From Candidatus Tokpelaia hoelldoblerii (GTDB lineage: Bacteria; Pseudomonadota; Alphaproteobacteria; Rhizobiales; Rhizobiaceae), in contig CP017315.1 in NCBI GenBank assembly GCA_002005325.1, forward strand, positions 930,001 through 994,000: 64,000 bases of DNA, written 5' to 3'. Of this stretch, positions 28,704-38,682 are shown one piece after another; within the stretch, counting starts at the first letter, position 1, and each line of letters begins with the position of its first letter. A program made the translations under genes and the position numbers. The notes below the pieces were generated by a model. That model saw only the letters and a list, made by a program, of their open reading frames with translations. It was not told where the DNA came from and did no database searches.

Positions 28704-29537
28704 ATGAAACGTATCTGGCATCTGGCACATGGAAGAACCCTTACTCTGGCGGACAAGGCCATTATTATGGGGATATTGAATATAACGCCGGATTCTTTTT
28801 CCGATGGCGGAAGTTATGATTCTGTTGAGGCCGCCGTTGCCGCGGCCGGGCATATGGTTGAGCAGGGCGCGCAAATTATTGACATTGGCGGAGAAACCAC
28901 CAAGCCAAATGCACAGGCTGTCGATCCCGCAACAGAGCAGGCACGAATATTGCCTGTTATCAGGATGTTAAAAGAAAAATCTGATGTCATTCTTTCAGTT
29001 GATACCTATCATGCACAAACAGCACAGCAGGCTGTTGATGCCGGGGCACATATCATCAATGATGTCCGGGGATTGCAAAAAGAACCGGATATTGCCCGTA
29101 TTGCAGCGCAAACCGGCGCCGGTGTTGTTATCATGCATACGGGGCGCGAACGTGAAAAACTGCCGGACGTGATAGAAGACCAGAATCATTTTCTTGAAAA
29201 GTCTCTGGCTATTGCGGCGGCTGCCGGCATTAAAGCCGGGCAGATTGTGCTTGACCCGGGTTTTGGTTTTGCCAAGAGTCCACAGGAAAACATCACATTA
29301 ATGAAGCGGGCGGCAGAACTGCAGCATTTTGGTTTTCCACTGCTGGCCGGAATATCACGCAAACGTTTTCTTGGCGCCATTACCGGCAGGGAAGAAGCAA
29401 AAGAACGCGATCATGCCACTTGTGCTACTTCTGTTATTTTGCGTATGGCGGATTTTGATATTTTCCGGGTGCATAATGTTGCGGCCAATCGTGATGTTCT
29501 GGCGCTTGCAGACACTGTGCGGGCAGGAAAGGCATGA
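28704..29537 (+). CDS. folP: Dihydropteroate synthase
   Basis: FolP joins para-aminobenzoate to dihydropterin pyrophosphate; it is the sulfonamide target. The 277-residue TIM barrel shows both signatures, MGILNITPDSFSDGG (pyrophosphate loop) and IIDIGGETTKP, plus the pterin-pocket segment LDPGFGFAKSPQEN and LAGISRKRFLG. It overlaps folK by four bases (ATGA), so the two are coupled. In related genomes folB lies between them; here it does not. Confidence 0.96.
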   Translation: MKRIWHLAHGRTLTLADKAIIMGILNITPDSFSDGGSYDSVEAAVAAAGHMVEQGAQIIDIGGETTKPNAQAVDPATEQARILPVIRMLKEKSDVILSVDTYHAQTAQQAVDAGAHIINDVRGLQKEPDIARIAAQTGAGVVIMHTGREREKLPDVIEDQNHFLEKSLAIAAAAGIKAGQIVLDPGFGFAKSPQENITLMKRAAELQHFGFPLLAGISRKRFLGAITGREEAKERDHATCATSVILRMADFDIFRVHNVAANRDVLALADTVRAGKA

Positions 29538-30067
29538 TACACACCAAAGCACCGGGAAAATGGGCGAATGCCTGGATCGGCCTTGGCGGCAATATCGGCA
29601 ATGTCGCGCAGAATATGGTGCAGGCATTGCGTATACTGGCGCAGCATGAACAGGTGCGGGTTATCGCGATTTCCTCGCTTTATCAAACCCCGCCTTGGGG
29701 TAAAACCGATCAGCCCGCTTTTCTCAATGCCTGCGCGCAATTGCAAACACAGTTGCCAGCGGATGATTTGCTGCAATTATGCCTTGATATTGAAGAGAAA
29801 ATGCAGCGCCGGCGTACCGAAAAATGGGGGCCGCGGACGCTGGATATTGATATCCTGCTTTATGAAGGGGTAATCTGCTCTGTACCGGGACGTCTGGTTT
29901 TACCGCATCCGCATATGGACAAGCGCGCCTTTGTGCTTGTTCCCCTTGCTGAAATCAATCCGGCTCTTGACATTGCCGGGCGCAGTGTTTTAGAGCGTGC
30001 GAAAGAGCTTGATGATGGAACCATTCAGAAATATTCTGAATTTTCTTTTGAAATACCTGATACCTGA
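29534..30067 (+). CDS. folK: 2-amino-4-hydroxy-6-hydroxymethyldihydropteridine pyrophosphokinase
   Basis: FolK (HPPK) transfers pyrophosphate from ATP to hydroxymethyldihydropterin, giving the FolP substrate. The 177-residue protein has the family start WIGLGGNIGNVAQNM, the pterin-site LYQTPPWGKTDQPAFLNAC, and the signature RRTEKWGPRTLDIDILLYEG with the two catalytic aspartates. It overlaps the folP stop codon by four bases and precedes a lipoprotein gene by about 50 bases. Confidence 0.96.
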   Translation: MIHTKAPGKWANAWIGLGGNIGNVAQNMVQALRILAQHEQVRVIAISSLYQTPPWGKTDQPAFLNACAQLQTQLPADDLLQLCLDIEEKMQRRRTEKWGPRTLDIDILLYEGVICSVPGRLVLPHPHMDKRAFVLVPLAEINPALDIAGRSVLERAKELDDGTIQKYSEFSFEIPDT

Positions 30068-30117
30068 AACAAAATATCTGAACAGGCAAGGCCTCTCTGG
30101 AACAGTTGGGAAATGAC

Positions 30118-30486
30118 ATGATGTCTGCACGTTTTTCACATATTGCATCTTTTGCAGTTGCCGGTATGGCGCTTGTTGTGGCCGGCTGTGAAACAACCGG
30201 CGGCGCTGGCAGAGCGGGGAGGACAGCTGTTTCATCCCGCCACGTTGATTCTGACATGGCGCAGGCCTGTATTATTGCCGCAGCCAACCGCTATTACCTG
30301 CCTGTCCGCGTGATCAGCGCGGTTGATTCTCGCAAACAGGCGGACTCTTCTACACAGGTTATGATGAAAGTTGATCTGCGCAGCGCTGTTTGCACCATCA
30401 ATGCTTCCGGCTCTGTGCGGTCGGTTGTTGATACAACACCGAAAAGCGCCGACCAGGTTGCAGCAGAAAAGCGGGCGCAGAAATAA
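30118..30486 (+). CDS. Small lipoprotein of unknown function
   Basis: The 122-residue product has a lipoprotein signal with lipobox VVAGC (cysteine near residue 24) followed by a Gly/Thr-rich stretch and a compact domain MAQACIIAAANRYYLPVRVI ... VMMKVDLRSAVCTI. The two cysteines in the mature domain could pair in the periplasm. I recognise the pattern from other Hyphomicrobiales but no assigned function. I start at the ATG at 30118 with GGGAAA upstream. It may be the last gene of the folP-folK transcript. Confidence 0.75.
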   Translation: MMSARFSHIASFAVAGMALVVAGCETTGGAGRAGRTAVSSRHVDSDMAQACIIAAANRYYLPVRVISAVDSRKQADSSTQVMMKVDLRSAVCTINASGSVRSVVDTTPKSADQVAAEKRAQK

Positions 30487-30572
30487 ACCGGATTTTTCAG
30501 GCTGTTTTCAGATTTTTGCCCCGATGCGTGAATGTAAACGGGGAAAGGGCTGTTTTTTGTTTTCAAAGTCTC

Positions 30573-30601
30573 TTGATTTTTAAAGCCTATGCGCGTTATG
30601 A
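30573..30601 (+). promoter_or_regulatory. Putative promoter of hfq
   Basis: TTGATT (30573-30578) and TTATGA (30596-30601) are 17 bases apart, with the hfq ATG 33 bases downstream. The -10 is a moderate match. Confidence 0.4.
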
Positions 30602-30633
30602 ATTACCTTTACGGTTTGCAAAAAGGTATAATG

Positions 30634-30873
30634 ATGGCAGAACGTACGCAAAATCTTCAGGATCTTTTTCTAAATTCTGTTCGTAAACAGAAGATATCTC
30701 TTACTGTTTTTCTGGTCAATGGCGTCAAGCTGACCGGTGTTGTCACTTCATTTGACAATTTCTGCGTTTTATTGCGCAGGGACGGGCATTCCCAACTGGT
30801 TTATAAGCACGCAATATCCACCATCATGCCAAGTCAGCCGGTTCAGATGGCCGAGACTGAGGATGAAGAATGA
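30634..30873 (+). CDS. hfq: RNA chaperone Hfq
   Basis: Hfq forms a hexameric ring that helps small RNAs pair with mRNAs. The 79-residue protein has the Sm1 motif ([40 protein letters not shown]) and the Sm2 motif [14 protein letters not shown], and the short acidic tail typical of alphaproteobacteria. I chose the ATG at 30634 (seven bases after AAAGG) over the ATG immediately before it. hflX follows after 77 bases, the classic hfq-hflX order. Confidence 0.97.
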   Translation: MAERTQNLQDLFLNSVRKQKISLTVFLVNGVKLTGVVTSFDNFCVLLRRDGHSQLVYKHAISTIMPSQPVQMAETEDEE

Positions 30874-30950
30874 GAAACATAAACTCCTGGCTCAATCAGA
30901 GCCTGAGTTAACAGAGATTTATCAGAGGGGGTATATGGAATGAAATATCG

Positions 30951-32306
30951 GTGGTAAGTGACCATAAAACGCCGGATAAAAGTGATTTTATCACACAGCA
31001 GCCTGATAGAACACGGGCGCTGGTTGTCGTTCCTTTATTGAAGCATGGTGCACATTCCAAAGAAGGTGAAGGGCAGCGTTCAGCTGTTGTTATGCTGGAA
31101 GAGGCGATCGGCCTTGCCCGGGCGATTGATCTTGACATTGTTTTTTCTGAATGCGTGACAGTAGCACAGCCAAAACCTGCAACTTTGCTTGGTGCCGGCA
31201 AGGTAGACGAACTTGCTGATATTATTGCCGGGCATGAAATTGATCTTGCGATTATTGACCATGCTTTAACGCCGGTACAGCAGCGCAATCTGGAAAAGGC
31301 GTGGCATTGCAAGGTTATTGACCGGACTGCACTGATTTTAGAGATTTTTGGTGAGAGGGCGCGCACCAAAGAAGGTGTGTTACAGGTTGAACTTGCCCAT
31401 CTGAATTATCAAAAAGGCCGTCTGGTGCGCAGCTGGACTCATCTTGAACGCCAGCGTGGCGGCGGCGGTTTTCTCGGCGGGCCGGGTGAAACACAGATTG
31501 AGGCGGACCGGCGTATTCTGCAGGAAAAAATCAACCGAATCAAACGTGAACTCGCCACGGTTGTCAAAACACGTAAACTGCACAGGGCAAAGCGCAAGAA
31601 AACGCCCCATCCGGTTGTTGCGCTTGTCGGCTATACCAATGCGGGAAAATCGACACTCTTCAACACCATGACCGGTGCTGACGTATTGGCGGAGGATATG
31701 CTTTTCGCGACACTTGATCCAACCCTGCGGCAGATAAAGCTGCCCCTTGGCGAAACGGTTATCCTGTCAGATACGGTAGGGTTTATCTCCAATCTGCCAA
31801 CACATCTTGTCGCGGCGTTTCGGGCAACACTGGAAGAAGTGGTTGAAGCAGATCTGATTATTCACGTCCGTGATATGTCCGACCCTGATCATATTGCACA
31901 CCGGCAGGATGTACTGAATATTCTTGCCAGCCTCGCAGTGGATATTGACAACCCTGACAAGATGATTGAAGTGTGGAACAAGCTTGACCTTGTTCCTGAA
32001 GAAGCCGCGCAGCAATTGCAGCTTTCAGCAAAAAGCGCCGCCTTGCCGACTTTTCCGGTTTCCGCTTTAAAAGGAACCGGTGTTCCCGCCCTGATACAAT
32101 GTATTGAGGAAAAGCTGAATGGCGGCATAAAGCATATGCGTATCCGCCTGAAACCGCAGGAACTCTCATTGCTTGACTGGTTATACCGTCATGGCGATAA
32201 TCATCGCCAGATTGACCATGAAGATGGCAGCGTATCCTTTGAGGTTGATTTGACACAGGCAGCTTATACCCTGTTTCAAGCCCGGCGCCAAAAACTGAAA
32301 AACTAA
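30951..32306 (+). CDS. hflX: Ribosome-associated GTPase HflX
   Basis: HflX is a GTPase that splits stalled or heat-damaged ribosomes. The 451-residue protein has the N-terminal HflX domain (LLGAGKVDELADIIAGHEID, TALILEIFGERARTKEGVLQ), the Gly-rich QRGGGGFLGGPGETQIEADR, and the G domain with G1 GYTNAGKST, G3 DTVGFISNLPTHLVAAF and NKLD. The start is a GTG at 30951; the AGAGGGGG upstream is rather far away, so the exact start is uncertain. Confidence 0.95.
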   Translation: MVSDHKTPDKSDFITQQPDRTRALVVVPLLKHGAHSKEGEGQRSAVVMLEEAIGLARAIDLDIVFSECVTVAQPKPATLLGAGKVDELADIIAGHEIDLAIIDHALTPVQQRNLEKAWHCKVIDRTALILEIFGERARTKEGVLQVELAHLNYQKGRLVRSWTHLERQRGGGGFLGGPGETQIEADRRILQEKINRIKRELATVVKTRKLHRAKRKKTPHPVVALVGYTNAGKSTLFNTMTGADVLAEDMLFATLDPTLRQIKLPLGETVILSDTVGFISNLPTHLVAAFRATLEEVVEADLIIHVRDMSDPDHIAHRQDVLNILASLAVDIDNPDKMIEVWNKLDLVPEEAAQQLQLSAKSAALPTFPVSALKGTGVPALIQCIEEKLNGGIKHMRIRLKPQELSLLDWLYRHGDNHRQIDHEDGSVSFEVDLTQAAYTLFQARRQKLKN

Positions 32307-32332
32307 TATCAACAATACAAAACAAAGCTGTA

Positions 32333-33151
32333 ATGATGATTGATGAAAAGGCACTGGAAAAGGCTTATAATCGCGGCCTTGCACTTGAAAAAAGCGGTGA
32401 TTTTGCCGGCGCGGCAGAAGCTTACCGCGAGGCGCTGGTGCTTGATCCCGAAGACCACGGCGGTGCGGCCGTGCGGCTGGCAGCCATAGGGCAGGGCGCT
32501 GTACCTGAAACGGCTCCCAAAGCCTATGTTGCCACATTGTTTGACCAGCACGCCGAGGTCTTTGACATGATATTGGTTGACCAGCTCGGTTATGACGTGC
32601 CATTGCAACTGCGTGAGCAGTTGCTTGGCTTCACCCATGGCAAGCATATTTTCAAACAGATGCTCGATCTTGGCTGTGGCACCGGTCTTTGCGCTGACGC
32701 ACTTGATGACCTGGCAGAAAGCAAAACCGGCATTGACCTTTCAGAAAATATGGTAGCCATTGCCCATGAAAAAGGCGATTATGACAAGCTTTTTGTTGGT
32801 GATGTTGTGCAGTTTTTACAGGAAAAGCACCTTGAGCAATGGGATTTGATTGTTGCCACCGATGTGCTGCCTTATATGGGAGCGCTTGAAGCATTTTTTA
32901 CCGCAGCAGCTCATAATCTGACAGAAGAGGGGGTTTTTGGCTTTTCAAGCGAGAGCCTGGCAGAAAAACCCTTGCAAAAGAAGGGCTTTATAGTCGGCCC
33001 GCACCAGCGTTTTGCCCATGATACAGATTATGTGCGCCAATGCCTTGAACAAGCGGGTCTCAAACTCGTTGATTGCCGTGATATTGTTGTGCGCGCAGAG
33101 CAGGGGGCACCTGTCCCTGGACAGCTTTTTCTGGCTAAAAAAGAAAATTAA
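32333..33151 (+). CDS. TPR-containing SAM-dependent methyltransferase
   Basis: The 272-residue protein begins with a tetratricopeptide-like helix pair (ALEKAYNRGLALEKSGDFAG to about residue 45) followed by a class I methyltransferase with SAM motif I MLDLGCGTGLCADALDD, post-I GIDLSENMVAIAHEKG, and motif II near WDLIVATDVLPYMG. The substrate is unknown; similar proteins are annotated as TPR methyltransferases in Rhizobiales. It starts 26 bases after hflX and ends at a strong terminator. Confidence 0.85.
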   Translation: MMIDEKALEKAYNRGLALEKSGDFAGAAEAYREALVLDPEDHGGAAVRLAAIGQGAVPETAPKAYVATLFDQHAEVFDMILVDQLGYDVPLQLREQLLGFTHGKHIFKQMLDLGCGTGLCADALDDLAESKTGIDLSENMVAIAHEKGDYDKLFVGDVVQFLQEKHLEQWDLIVATDVLPYMGALEAFFTAAAHNLTEEGVFGFSSESLAEKPLQKKGFIVGPHQRFAHDTDYVRQCLEQAGLKLVDCRDIVVRAEQGAPVPGQLFLAKKEN

Positions 33152-33194
33152 AAAACCGGACAAGCCATGGAAATAAAGGCTTGTCCGGTTTTAT
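33152..33194. terminator. Bidirectional terminator
   Basis: AAAACCGGACAAGCC and GGCTTGTCCGGTTTT pair perfectly around an 11-base loop, immediately after the methyltransferase stop. The A and T runs on both sides let it also end the convergent glycine-zipper gene. Confidence 0.93.
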
Positions 33195-33208
33195 TGTCTT
33201 GGTAATTA

Positions 33209-33517
33209 TTACCTTCGGCGGTCACATTTTGCCTCGTGAATGCGGCCTTGTTTGTCACGATACTTGCAATATTCGACACCTTTATGCGTCCGGCTATAAC
33301 CAATCAGACTGCCCACAGCCGCACCCGCGGCCGCACCGCCAAGAACTGCACCGCTGCCATGCCCCAGTGCAGCACCGCCCAGAGCGCCGATGGCCGCACC
33401 GCCAGCACCCCATTTGGCTGCTTGTCGTTCTGTATGGGTACAGGCCGCAAGCGAAAGAGCCATAAAACCAGTTATGATAGCGACGAATATGCGTTTCATT
33501 TTTATGCTCATGTTCAT
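33209..33517 (-). CDS. Glycine-zipper lipoprotein
   Basis: The 102-residue protein has a lipoprotein signal (MALSLAACTHTERQ, cysteine near residue 26) and a classic glycine zipper: GAGGAAIGALGGAALGHGSG and AVLGGAAAGAAVGSLIGY. Such zippers insert in or span membranes, as in 17-kDa antigen/YMGG-type proteins. The C-terminal tail is basic with paired cysteines (EYCKYRDKQGRIHEAKC). The ATG at 33517 has GAGG six bases before it. It is monocistronic. Confidence 0.83.
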   Translation of the reverse strand: MNMSIKMKRIFVAIITGFMALSLAACTHTERQAAKWGAGGAAIGALGGAALGHGSGAVLGGAAAGAAVGSLIGYSRTHKGVEYCKYRDKQGRIHEAKCDRRR

Positions 33518-33728
33518 GATAAACCTCAGGCGTTAGATTTTGTGTTGGCTCATAAAATTAGCGGGCAGAAGCAGAATGGCAAATAAATCTGCCCAATTCA
33601 GGTTTTCTTGCTTAATATCCGGTAAATATTAAAATCCAGGGCCCGGTAGAGCCGCAATAAAGAGCTCCCATTAACAAACAAATTGTCGCATAAGATATAT
33701 TATGGAACTTTTTTAACCCGCCATTTTA

Positions 33729-34538
33729 TTAAACGGGCATTTCAAACACCAGACCATCATAGGCAGGCTCCACATGCACCGGTGTTTCCTGCCGTGTTGC
33801 ATGATAATCCAGCGGAATATGCATATGTGTCAAAAGTGCGCGCCGCGGCTGTAACACATTAATCCAGTGCAAGGCTTCCTCAAGCGAAAAATGGCTTGGA
33901 TGCGGCTTATATTGCAAGGCATCAATAATCAGCATATCAAGATTTTGCAGCTTTTCTTCTATACCGTCAGGAAAAGCGCTGACATCGGTGCAATAAGCGA
34001 CATTGCCGATACAAAAGCCAAGCGAATGAATATCGCCATGGATTTGCAAATGTGGCTGAAAGACAATCTCTCCCCCTGCCCCTGAAATGGAAAACGCTGT
34101 GGAATCATTAATTTCATTGGCTTCTAATATAGGCGGATAGCTTGAACCTTCCGGTGTTTTAAAACAATAGCCAAAACCTTGATGAAGGCGCGCAAGCGTT
34201 GCCTTGTCAGCATAAATATCCAGCAATTTTTTTTTATCAGCAACAAAAGTACGCAGATCATCAACGCCATGGATATGGTCAGCATGACCATGGGTATAAA
34301 CAACACCATCCAGATGGTGCACTTTGGCACTGAGCATCTGGCTGCGAAAATCCGGCCCGGTATCAATGACAACGCTTGTTCTGCCACGGGCTGAAATGCG
34401 CTCAACCAGCAATGAGGCGCGATAACGCCTGTTTTTAGGTTCAGTCGCATTGCAATTCCCCCAGTCGCCATTCGGACGCGGCACACCCGGCGAAGAACCA
34501 CACCCTAATATGGTGAAACGCATACGGTCGCGTATCAT
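33729..34538 (-). CDS. MBL-fold metallo-hydrolase, PhnP-like
   Basis: The 269-residue beta-lactamase-fold hydrolase has the double-metal motif HxHxDH in VVYTHGHADHIHGVDDLR, an N-terminal FTILGCGSSPGVPRPNGDWG, and VVIDTGPDFRSQML. These features match PhnP-like phosphodiesterases and relatives conserved after tatD in Hyphomicrobiales; the substrate is not established. It starts four bases after tatD with GGAAGGG seven bases upstream, forming the end of the dacF-to-MBL transcription series. Confidence 0.88.
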   Translation of the reverse strand: MIRDRMRFTILGCGSSPGVPRPNGDWGNCNATEPKNRRYRASLLVERISARGRTSVVIDTGPDFRSQMLSAKVHHLDGVVYTHGHADHIHGVDDLRTFVADKKKLLDIYADKATLARLHQGFGYCFKTPEGSSYPPILEANEINDSTAFSISGAGGEIVFQPHLQIHGDIHSLGFCIGNVAYCTDVSAFPDGIEEKLQNLDMLIIDALQYKPHPSHFSLEEALHWINVLQPRRALLTHMHIPLDYHATRQETPVHVEPAYDGLVFEMPV

Positions 34539-34542
34539 TATA

Positions 34543-35331
34543 TTACCCTTCCTCCGGTGGTGTCATCTTATGGTAAACTTGATAAGCATTGCCAGTCGTG
34601 ACCGCCGCCATTTCATCCAGAGGCATTCCCAGAACCCCGGCCAGCACCGCGGCAGTTTCCACCACATAGGCAGGCTCATTGCGCTTGCCGCGAAATGGTA
34701 CGGGCGCAAGGTAAGGCGCATCAGTTTCAACCAGCAGCCGGTCATGCGGCACAAGTGCTGCAATTTCACGGATTTCCGGCGCGCTTTTAAAGGTCAGAAT
34801 ACCCGAGAAGGAAATAAAGCCACCGAGTTCAACCCCTGTTTTTGCCAGTTTCATACCGGAAGAATAGCAATGCAGGATAAAGCGGAAAGCTCCCTTCTCC
34901 ATCTCTTCGCGCAAAATCGCTTCCATATCCTCATCAGCCTGGCGCGCATGGATAATCACGGGCAAACCTGTCTGGCGGGCCGCTTCGATATGGCGCAAAA
35001 AACTTTGCTTTTGAATGTCGCGGCCGTCATAATCATAATGATAATCCAGCCCGACTTCACCGATTGCCACCACTTTCGGATGTTGCGCAAGGGTGACAAG
35101 TTCTTCAACCGTAATACCCGGTTCTTCACGTGCACTGAGCGGGTGTGTGCCAACAGAGCAGAAAACACTGTCATATTTTTCCGCGAGTGCGCGGATTTTA
35201 TCAAATTGCCGGACATGTGTTGAAATTGTCACCATGCGCTTGACGCCAGCCGCCAAAGCCCGTGCAACAACGGCATCAAGTTCCGGCGCGAAATCATCAA
35301 AATCAAGATGGCAATGGGTGTCAATCAGCAT
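34543..35331 (-). CDS. tatD: TatD family metal-dependent hydrolase
   Basis: TatD-type enzymes are metal-dependent DNases of the amidohydrolase fold. The 262-residue protein has all the expected ligands: [18 protein letters not shown] (HxH), the glutamate in [22 protein letters not shown], the His in ILHCYSSG, and [20 protein letters not shown]. The start overlaps metG by seven bases, so it is coupled to it. Confidence 0.95.
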   Translation of the reverse strand: MLIDTHCHLDFDDFAPELDAVVARALAAGVKRMVTISTHVRQFDKIRALAEKYDSVFCSVGTHPLSAREEPGITVEELVTLAQHPKVVAIGEVGLDYHYDYDGRDIQKQSFLRHIEAARQTGLPVIIHARQADEDMEAILREEMEKGAFRFILHCYSSGMKLAKTGVELGGFISFSGILTFKSAPEIREIAALVPHDRLLVETDAPYLAPVPFRGKRNEPAYVVETAAVLAGVLGMPLDEMAAVTTGNAYQVYHKMTPPEEG

Positions 35332-36881
35332 GGCGCGCTCTCATCCTCGCTCATGATATAACGCGGGAAAATCGCCTGTGGCGCCGGCAAAACAGCACCG
35401 GCCTCCAGCCTGCCAGCCGTTACATCGGCAAGCATGCGCCTGTCCGCAGCCACGCCAAGCAAATCCAGCAGCTTTTCTGCCGACTGTGGAATAAACGGCA
35501 ATAGCATAATACCTGTCCGGCGCAAAATCTCCGCCGTGACATAAAGCACCGTGGCAAACCGTACAGGGTCATTCTTGCGCAATGCCCAGGGCTCTTCTGT
35601 CGCAAAATAACGGTTGGCGTCAGCAATAACCGCAAAAATTGCCGCCAATGCCTGGTGTGGCGCCTGAACTGCCATCGACCGGCGCGCACTTTGCAAAGCG
35701 TCCGCTGCTTTCTGCAGCAATGCCTTGTCCTGCGGGGCAAATGTGGCTGGCTCCGGCACCTTGCCCTCGCAGTTTTTGGCAATCATCGACAATGAGCGTT
35801 GCGCCAGATTGCCCAGATCATTGGCAAGATCGGCATTGATCCTGTTGGCAATGGCTTCATGGCTGTAGCTGCCATCCTGACCGAATGAAACTTCCCGCAG
35901 GAAGAAATAGCGCATCTGATCCAGCCCGAAATGCTCAACCATGGCAAACGGATCAACTACATTGCCAACGGATTTGGACATTTTCTCTCCGCGGTTCAGC
36001 AGAAATCCGTGGGCAAAAACCCGCTCAGGCAAGGGCAGACCGGCGGCCATCAGAAATGCCGGCCAGTAAATCGCATGAAAGCGCACAATATCCTTGCCGA
36101 TCAGATGCATATTCGCCGGCCAGAATGAATGCCGCGGCGCATTCTCCTCCGGAAAACCGGTTGCGGTCAGATAACTGGTCAGCGCATCAACCCACACATA
36201 CATGACGTGCTTTTCATCGCCCGGAACGGGAATCCCCCAATCAAAGGTTGTACGGGAAATGGAAAGGTCACGCAGGCCGGAACGGACAAAGCTGATAATC
36301 TCATTGCGCCGTTCATTGGGGCCGATAAAATCCGGATGCTTTTCATAATAATCAAGCAATTTATCCTGATATCCGGACAGACGGAAGAAATAGCTCTCCT
36401 CCTCGTTCCATTCTACCGGCGAACCGACTTCTTTTTCACGGCGGATACCGTCTTCCCCCACTTCGGTATCTTTTTCGTCATAATAGGCTTCCTGACGGAC
36501 AGAATACCAGCCTTCATAGCGGTCAAGGTAAATATCGCCCGCTGCTTCCATCCTTTTCCACAGCGCCTGGCAGGCGTCATAATGGCGCTTTTCCGTGGTG
36601 CGGATAAAATCATCAACCGAGACATTCAGCACGCGCAGCATATCCTGAAAAATCGCGCTGTTACGGTCTGCCAGAGCTTGCGGTGTTACCCCCTCGCCTG
36701 CAGCGGTCTGCTGCATTTTCAGGCCATGCTCATCCGTGCCGGAAAGGAAAAACACGCCTTTGCCGTCGGCACGCTGAAACCGCGCCATCACATCGGCGGC
36801 AATAGATGTATAGGCATGGCCGATATGCGGCGTGCCATTGGGATAAAAAATAGGGGTTGTGATATAGAATTTATCATCCAT
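35325..36881 (-). CDS. metG: Methionyl-tRNA synthetase
   Basis: Class I synthetase charging tRNA(Met). The 518-residue protein has the HIGH motif ([20 protein letters not shown]), the KMSKS loop ([14 protein letters not shown]) and the helical anticodon-binding domain; it lacks the C-terminal dimerisation domain, so it is the short form usual in alphaproteobacteria. It is downstream of holB by 75 bases and upstream of tatD. Confidence 0.97.
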   Translation of the reverse strand: MDDKFYITTPIFYPNGTPHIGHAYTSIAADVMARFQRADGKGVFFLSGTDEHGLKMQQTAAGEGVTPQALADRNSAIFQDMLRVLNVSVDDFIRTTEKRHYDACQALWKRMEAAGDIYLDRYEGWYSVRQEAYYDEKDTEVGEDGIRREKEVGSPVEWNEEESYFFRLSGYQDKLLDYYEKHPDFIGPNERRNEIISFVRSGLRDLSISRTTFDWGIPVPGDEKHVMYVWVDALTSYLTATGFPEENAPRHSFWPANMHLIGKDIVRFHAIYWPAFLMAAGLPLPERVFAHGFLLNRGEKMSKSVGNVVDPFAMVEHFGLDQMRYFFLREVSFGQDGSYSHEAIANRINADLANDLGNLAQRSLSMIAKNCEGKVPEPATFAPQDKALLQKAADALQSARRSMAVQAPHQALAAIFAVIADANRYFATEEPWALRKNDPVRFATVLYVTAEILRRTGIMLLPFIPQSAEKLLDLLGVAADRRMLADVTAGRLEAGAVLPAPQAIFPRYIMSEDESAPC

Positions 36882-36956
36882 CAGGTCAGGTCTTTATCAT
36901 GTTATCCATTATTCCTGATAGACATAATCCTTTGTTGACGTATTGTCACGGAAAAA

Positions 36957-37985
36957 TCAGGACAGTTTATGCATAATCGCATGGACTTTTTGCAAAATCA
37001 CCAGCACAAAATGCTTTTTATCCAGGTTATAGGCCTGTGCCTGCACAATATCCTGCCGCATCTCCTGCCAGAAAGCTGACAGTGCTCCGGCGCGCAGCAA
37101 ATCTCCGCTCCCGGCGGTTTTACAAGCTTTTTCCGCAACAAGCAGGCTCAGATAATCAAGAAAATAGCTATATTGCCCTTCATTATCACGCCCGTTCAAT
37201 ACCGTGGCCAGCTTATGCAGGTCGCTGACGGCAAGGGTGGCATTGCTCACAATGCTCTCTACCGCAGCAGCAATCTCCAGTCCGCCGGAAAGCAGAATGG
37301 ATATGGCCTGCCGCACACTGCCCTCCGCGCGGGCGATAATATCAAGGGATTGCGGATTATCCGCTGAAAAGCCTATATTACCAGCGATATGCGGCAAGGC
37401 CCGCAGCATATCATCGGGGGCAAGCGGCTTGAACACCAGCGGCTGGCAGCGGGAACGGATTGTCGGCAGCAGGCGGCCGGCAGCGTGCGAAACCAGCACA
37501 AATATTGTCCGCACCGGCGGTTCTTCCAGCGTTTTCAAAAGTGCATTGGCTGCATTACGGTTCATATCCTCTGCCGCATCGATGATAACAACACGCCAGC
37601 CATGACCGGCGACTGTCTGCTGCAAGAAACGGCTGATACGGCGGATCTCCTCAATGGTGATGGCGCTGCGGAATTTTTCAGTTTTGGGGTCAAAGCCACG
37701 GGTAATATGCAACAGGCCCGGATGAACGCCGCGGCTGATTTTCCGCCATACAGACGAAGAAACATCCGGCTCTGCAAATCCTTTCGCATTATCCGACAGT
37801 ATATTCCATGCCAGATGAAACGCCAGCGTCGCCTTGCCAATGCCCTGCGCCCCTTCAAAAAGCAGGGCATGATGCAACCGGCCCTCTTCACGCATTTGCC
37901 CCAGAAAACGCCCGGCCCCCTCATGACCGAACAGGAGCGGATTTTGCGCCGGTATCGGGATATTATTGATCTGGTCAAATTCCAC
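36957..37985 (-). CDS. holB: DNA polymerase III subunit delta-prime
   Basis: HolB is the clamp-loader subunit that, with delta and gamma/tau, loads the beta clamp. The 342-residue AAA+ protein has HHALLFEGAQGIGKATLAFH (Walker A), VVIIDAAEDMNRNAANALLK (Walker B), and the conserved TLEEPP and RSRCQ. I take the GTG at 37985 as start because GGGAGAGG is seven bases before it; this overlaps the end of tmk by 11 bases. Longer readings from ATG at 38012 or 38066 would run deeper into tmk. Confidence 0.92.
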   Translation of the reverse strand: MEFDQINNIPIPAQNPLLFGHEGAGRFLGQMREEGRLHHALLFEGAQGIGKATLAFHLAWNILSDNAKGFAEPDVSSSVWRKISRGVHPGLLHITRGFDPKTEKFRSAITIEEIRRISRFLQQTVAGHGWRVVIIDAAEDMNRNAANALLKTLEEPPVRTIFVLVSHAAGRLLPTIRSRCQPLVFKPLAPDDMLRALPHIAGNIGFSADNPQSLDIIARAEGSVRQAISILLSGGLEIAAAVESIVSNATLAVSDLHKLATVLNGRDNEGQYSYFLDYLSLLVAEKACKTAGSGDLLRAGALSAFWQEMRQDIVQAQAYNLDKKHFVLVILQKVHAIMHKLS

Positions 37986-38682
37986 TGTCTGCCTCTCCCT
38001 TGATCTTTTCATCGCTGATTTGCGCAATTTCAGCGGCGATTGCTTCCATTGGCTGTGTCGCATCAATGATACAACAACGCTCCGGCTCTTTTCGGGCTAT
38101 TTTGAGAAAAGCCTGCCGCCGCTCTTCCTGAATATTTATACTGTCCTGTTCAAAGCGGTCAACAGCCTCGGTTGCCGCGCGCCGCGCATTGGCCCGTTCC
38201 ATACCAAGGCGCGCCGGAATATCCAGTATAAATGTCAAGTCCGGCATCCATTTGTCAACGGTGACATATTCCAGCAGCCTGATATAGGATTGCGGAATTT
38301 CGCCAACAGCGCCCTGATAAACACGGGTGGAATCAATAAAACGGTCACACAGGACAATTTCCCCGCGCGCAAGCGCCGGTGCAATCAGCGTTTCGACATG
38401 ATCGGCTCGCGCGGCGGCAAACAGAACAGCTTCCATCAACGCTCCTTCTTCCTGCACATGGCCGCTCAGCAGCACATGGCGGATTGCCTCAGCCCCCGGC
38501 GTTCCACCGGGTTCGCGCGTGATGACAACAGGAAATCCCCGCGTCCGCAAATAGGCAGCAAGGTGTTTGATCTGGGTTGATTTTCCCGCGCCTTCCCCGC
38601 CTTCAAAAGTGATAAAAAATCCCGCCTTTTGCACGGGATGTTTTTTCTCCCGCCTGACAGTGGTTTTGCCAGAACCTGTCAC
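37975..38682 (-). CDS. tmk: Thymidylate kinase
   Basis: Tmk phosphorylates dTMP to dTDP. The 235-residue protein has the P loop FEGGEGAGKSTQIKHL, the DR(Y/F/H) motif in CDRFIDSTRVYQG, and TREPGGTPGAEAIRHVLL. About 20 extra residues precede the P-loop strand. The GTG start at 38682 overlaps the dacF stop by four bases (GTGA), so the two are coupled. Confidence 0.95.
   Translation of the reverse strand: MTGSGKTTVRREKKHPVQKAGFFITFEGGEGAGKSTQIKHLAAYLRTRGFPVVITREPGGTPGAEAIRHVLLSGHVQEEGALMEAVLFAAARADHVETLIAPALARGEIVLCDRFIDSTRVYQGAVGEIPQSYIRLLEYVTVDKWMPDLTFILDIPARLGMERANARRAATEAVDRFEQDSINIQEERRQAFLKIARKEPERCCIIDATQPMEAIAAEIAQISDEKIKGEADSGI

Noticed and set aside
36129..36938. A 269-codon open frame antisense to metG, and a similar one at 34450-35223 antisense to tatD
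   Set aside because: Both lie entirely within well-supported genes on the other strand and show no recognisable domain.
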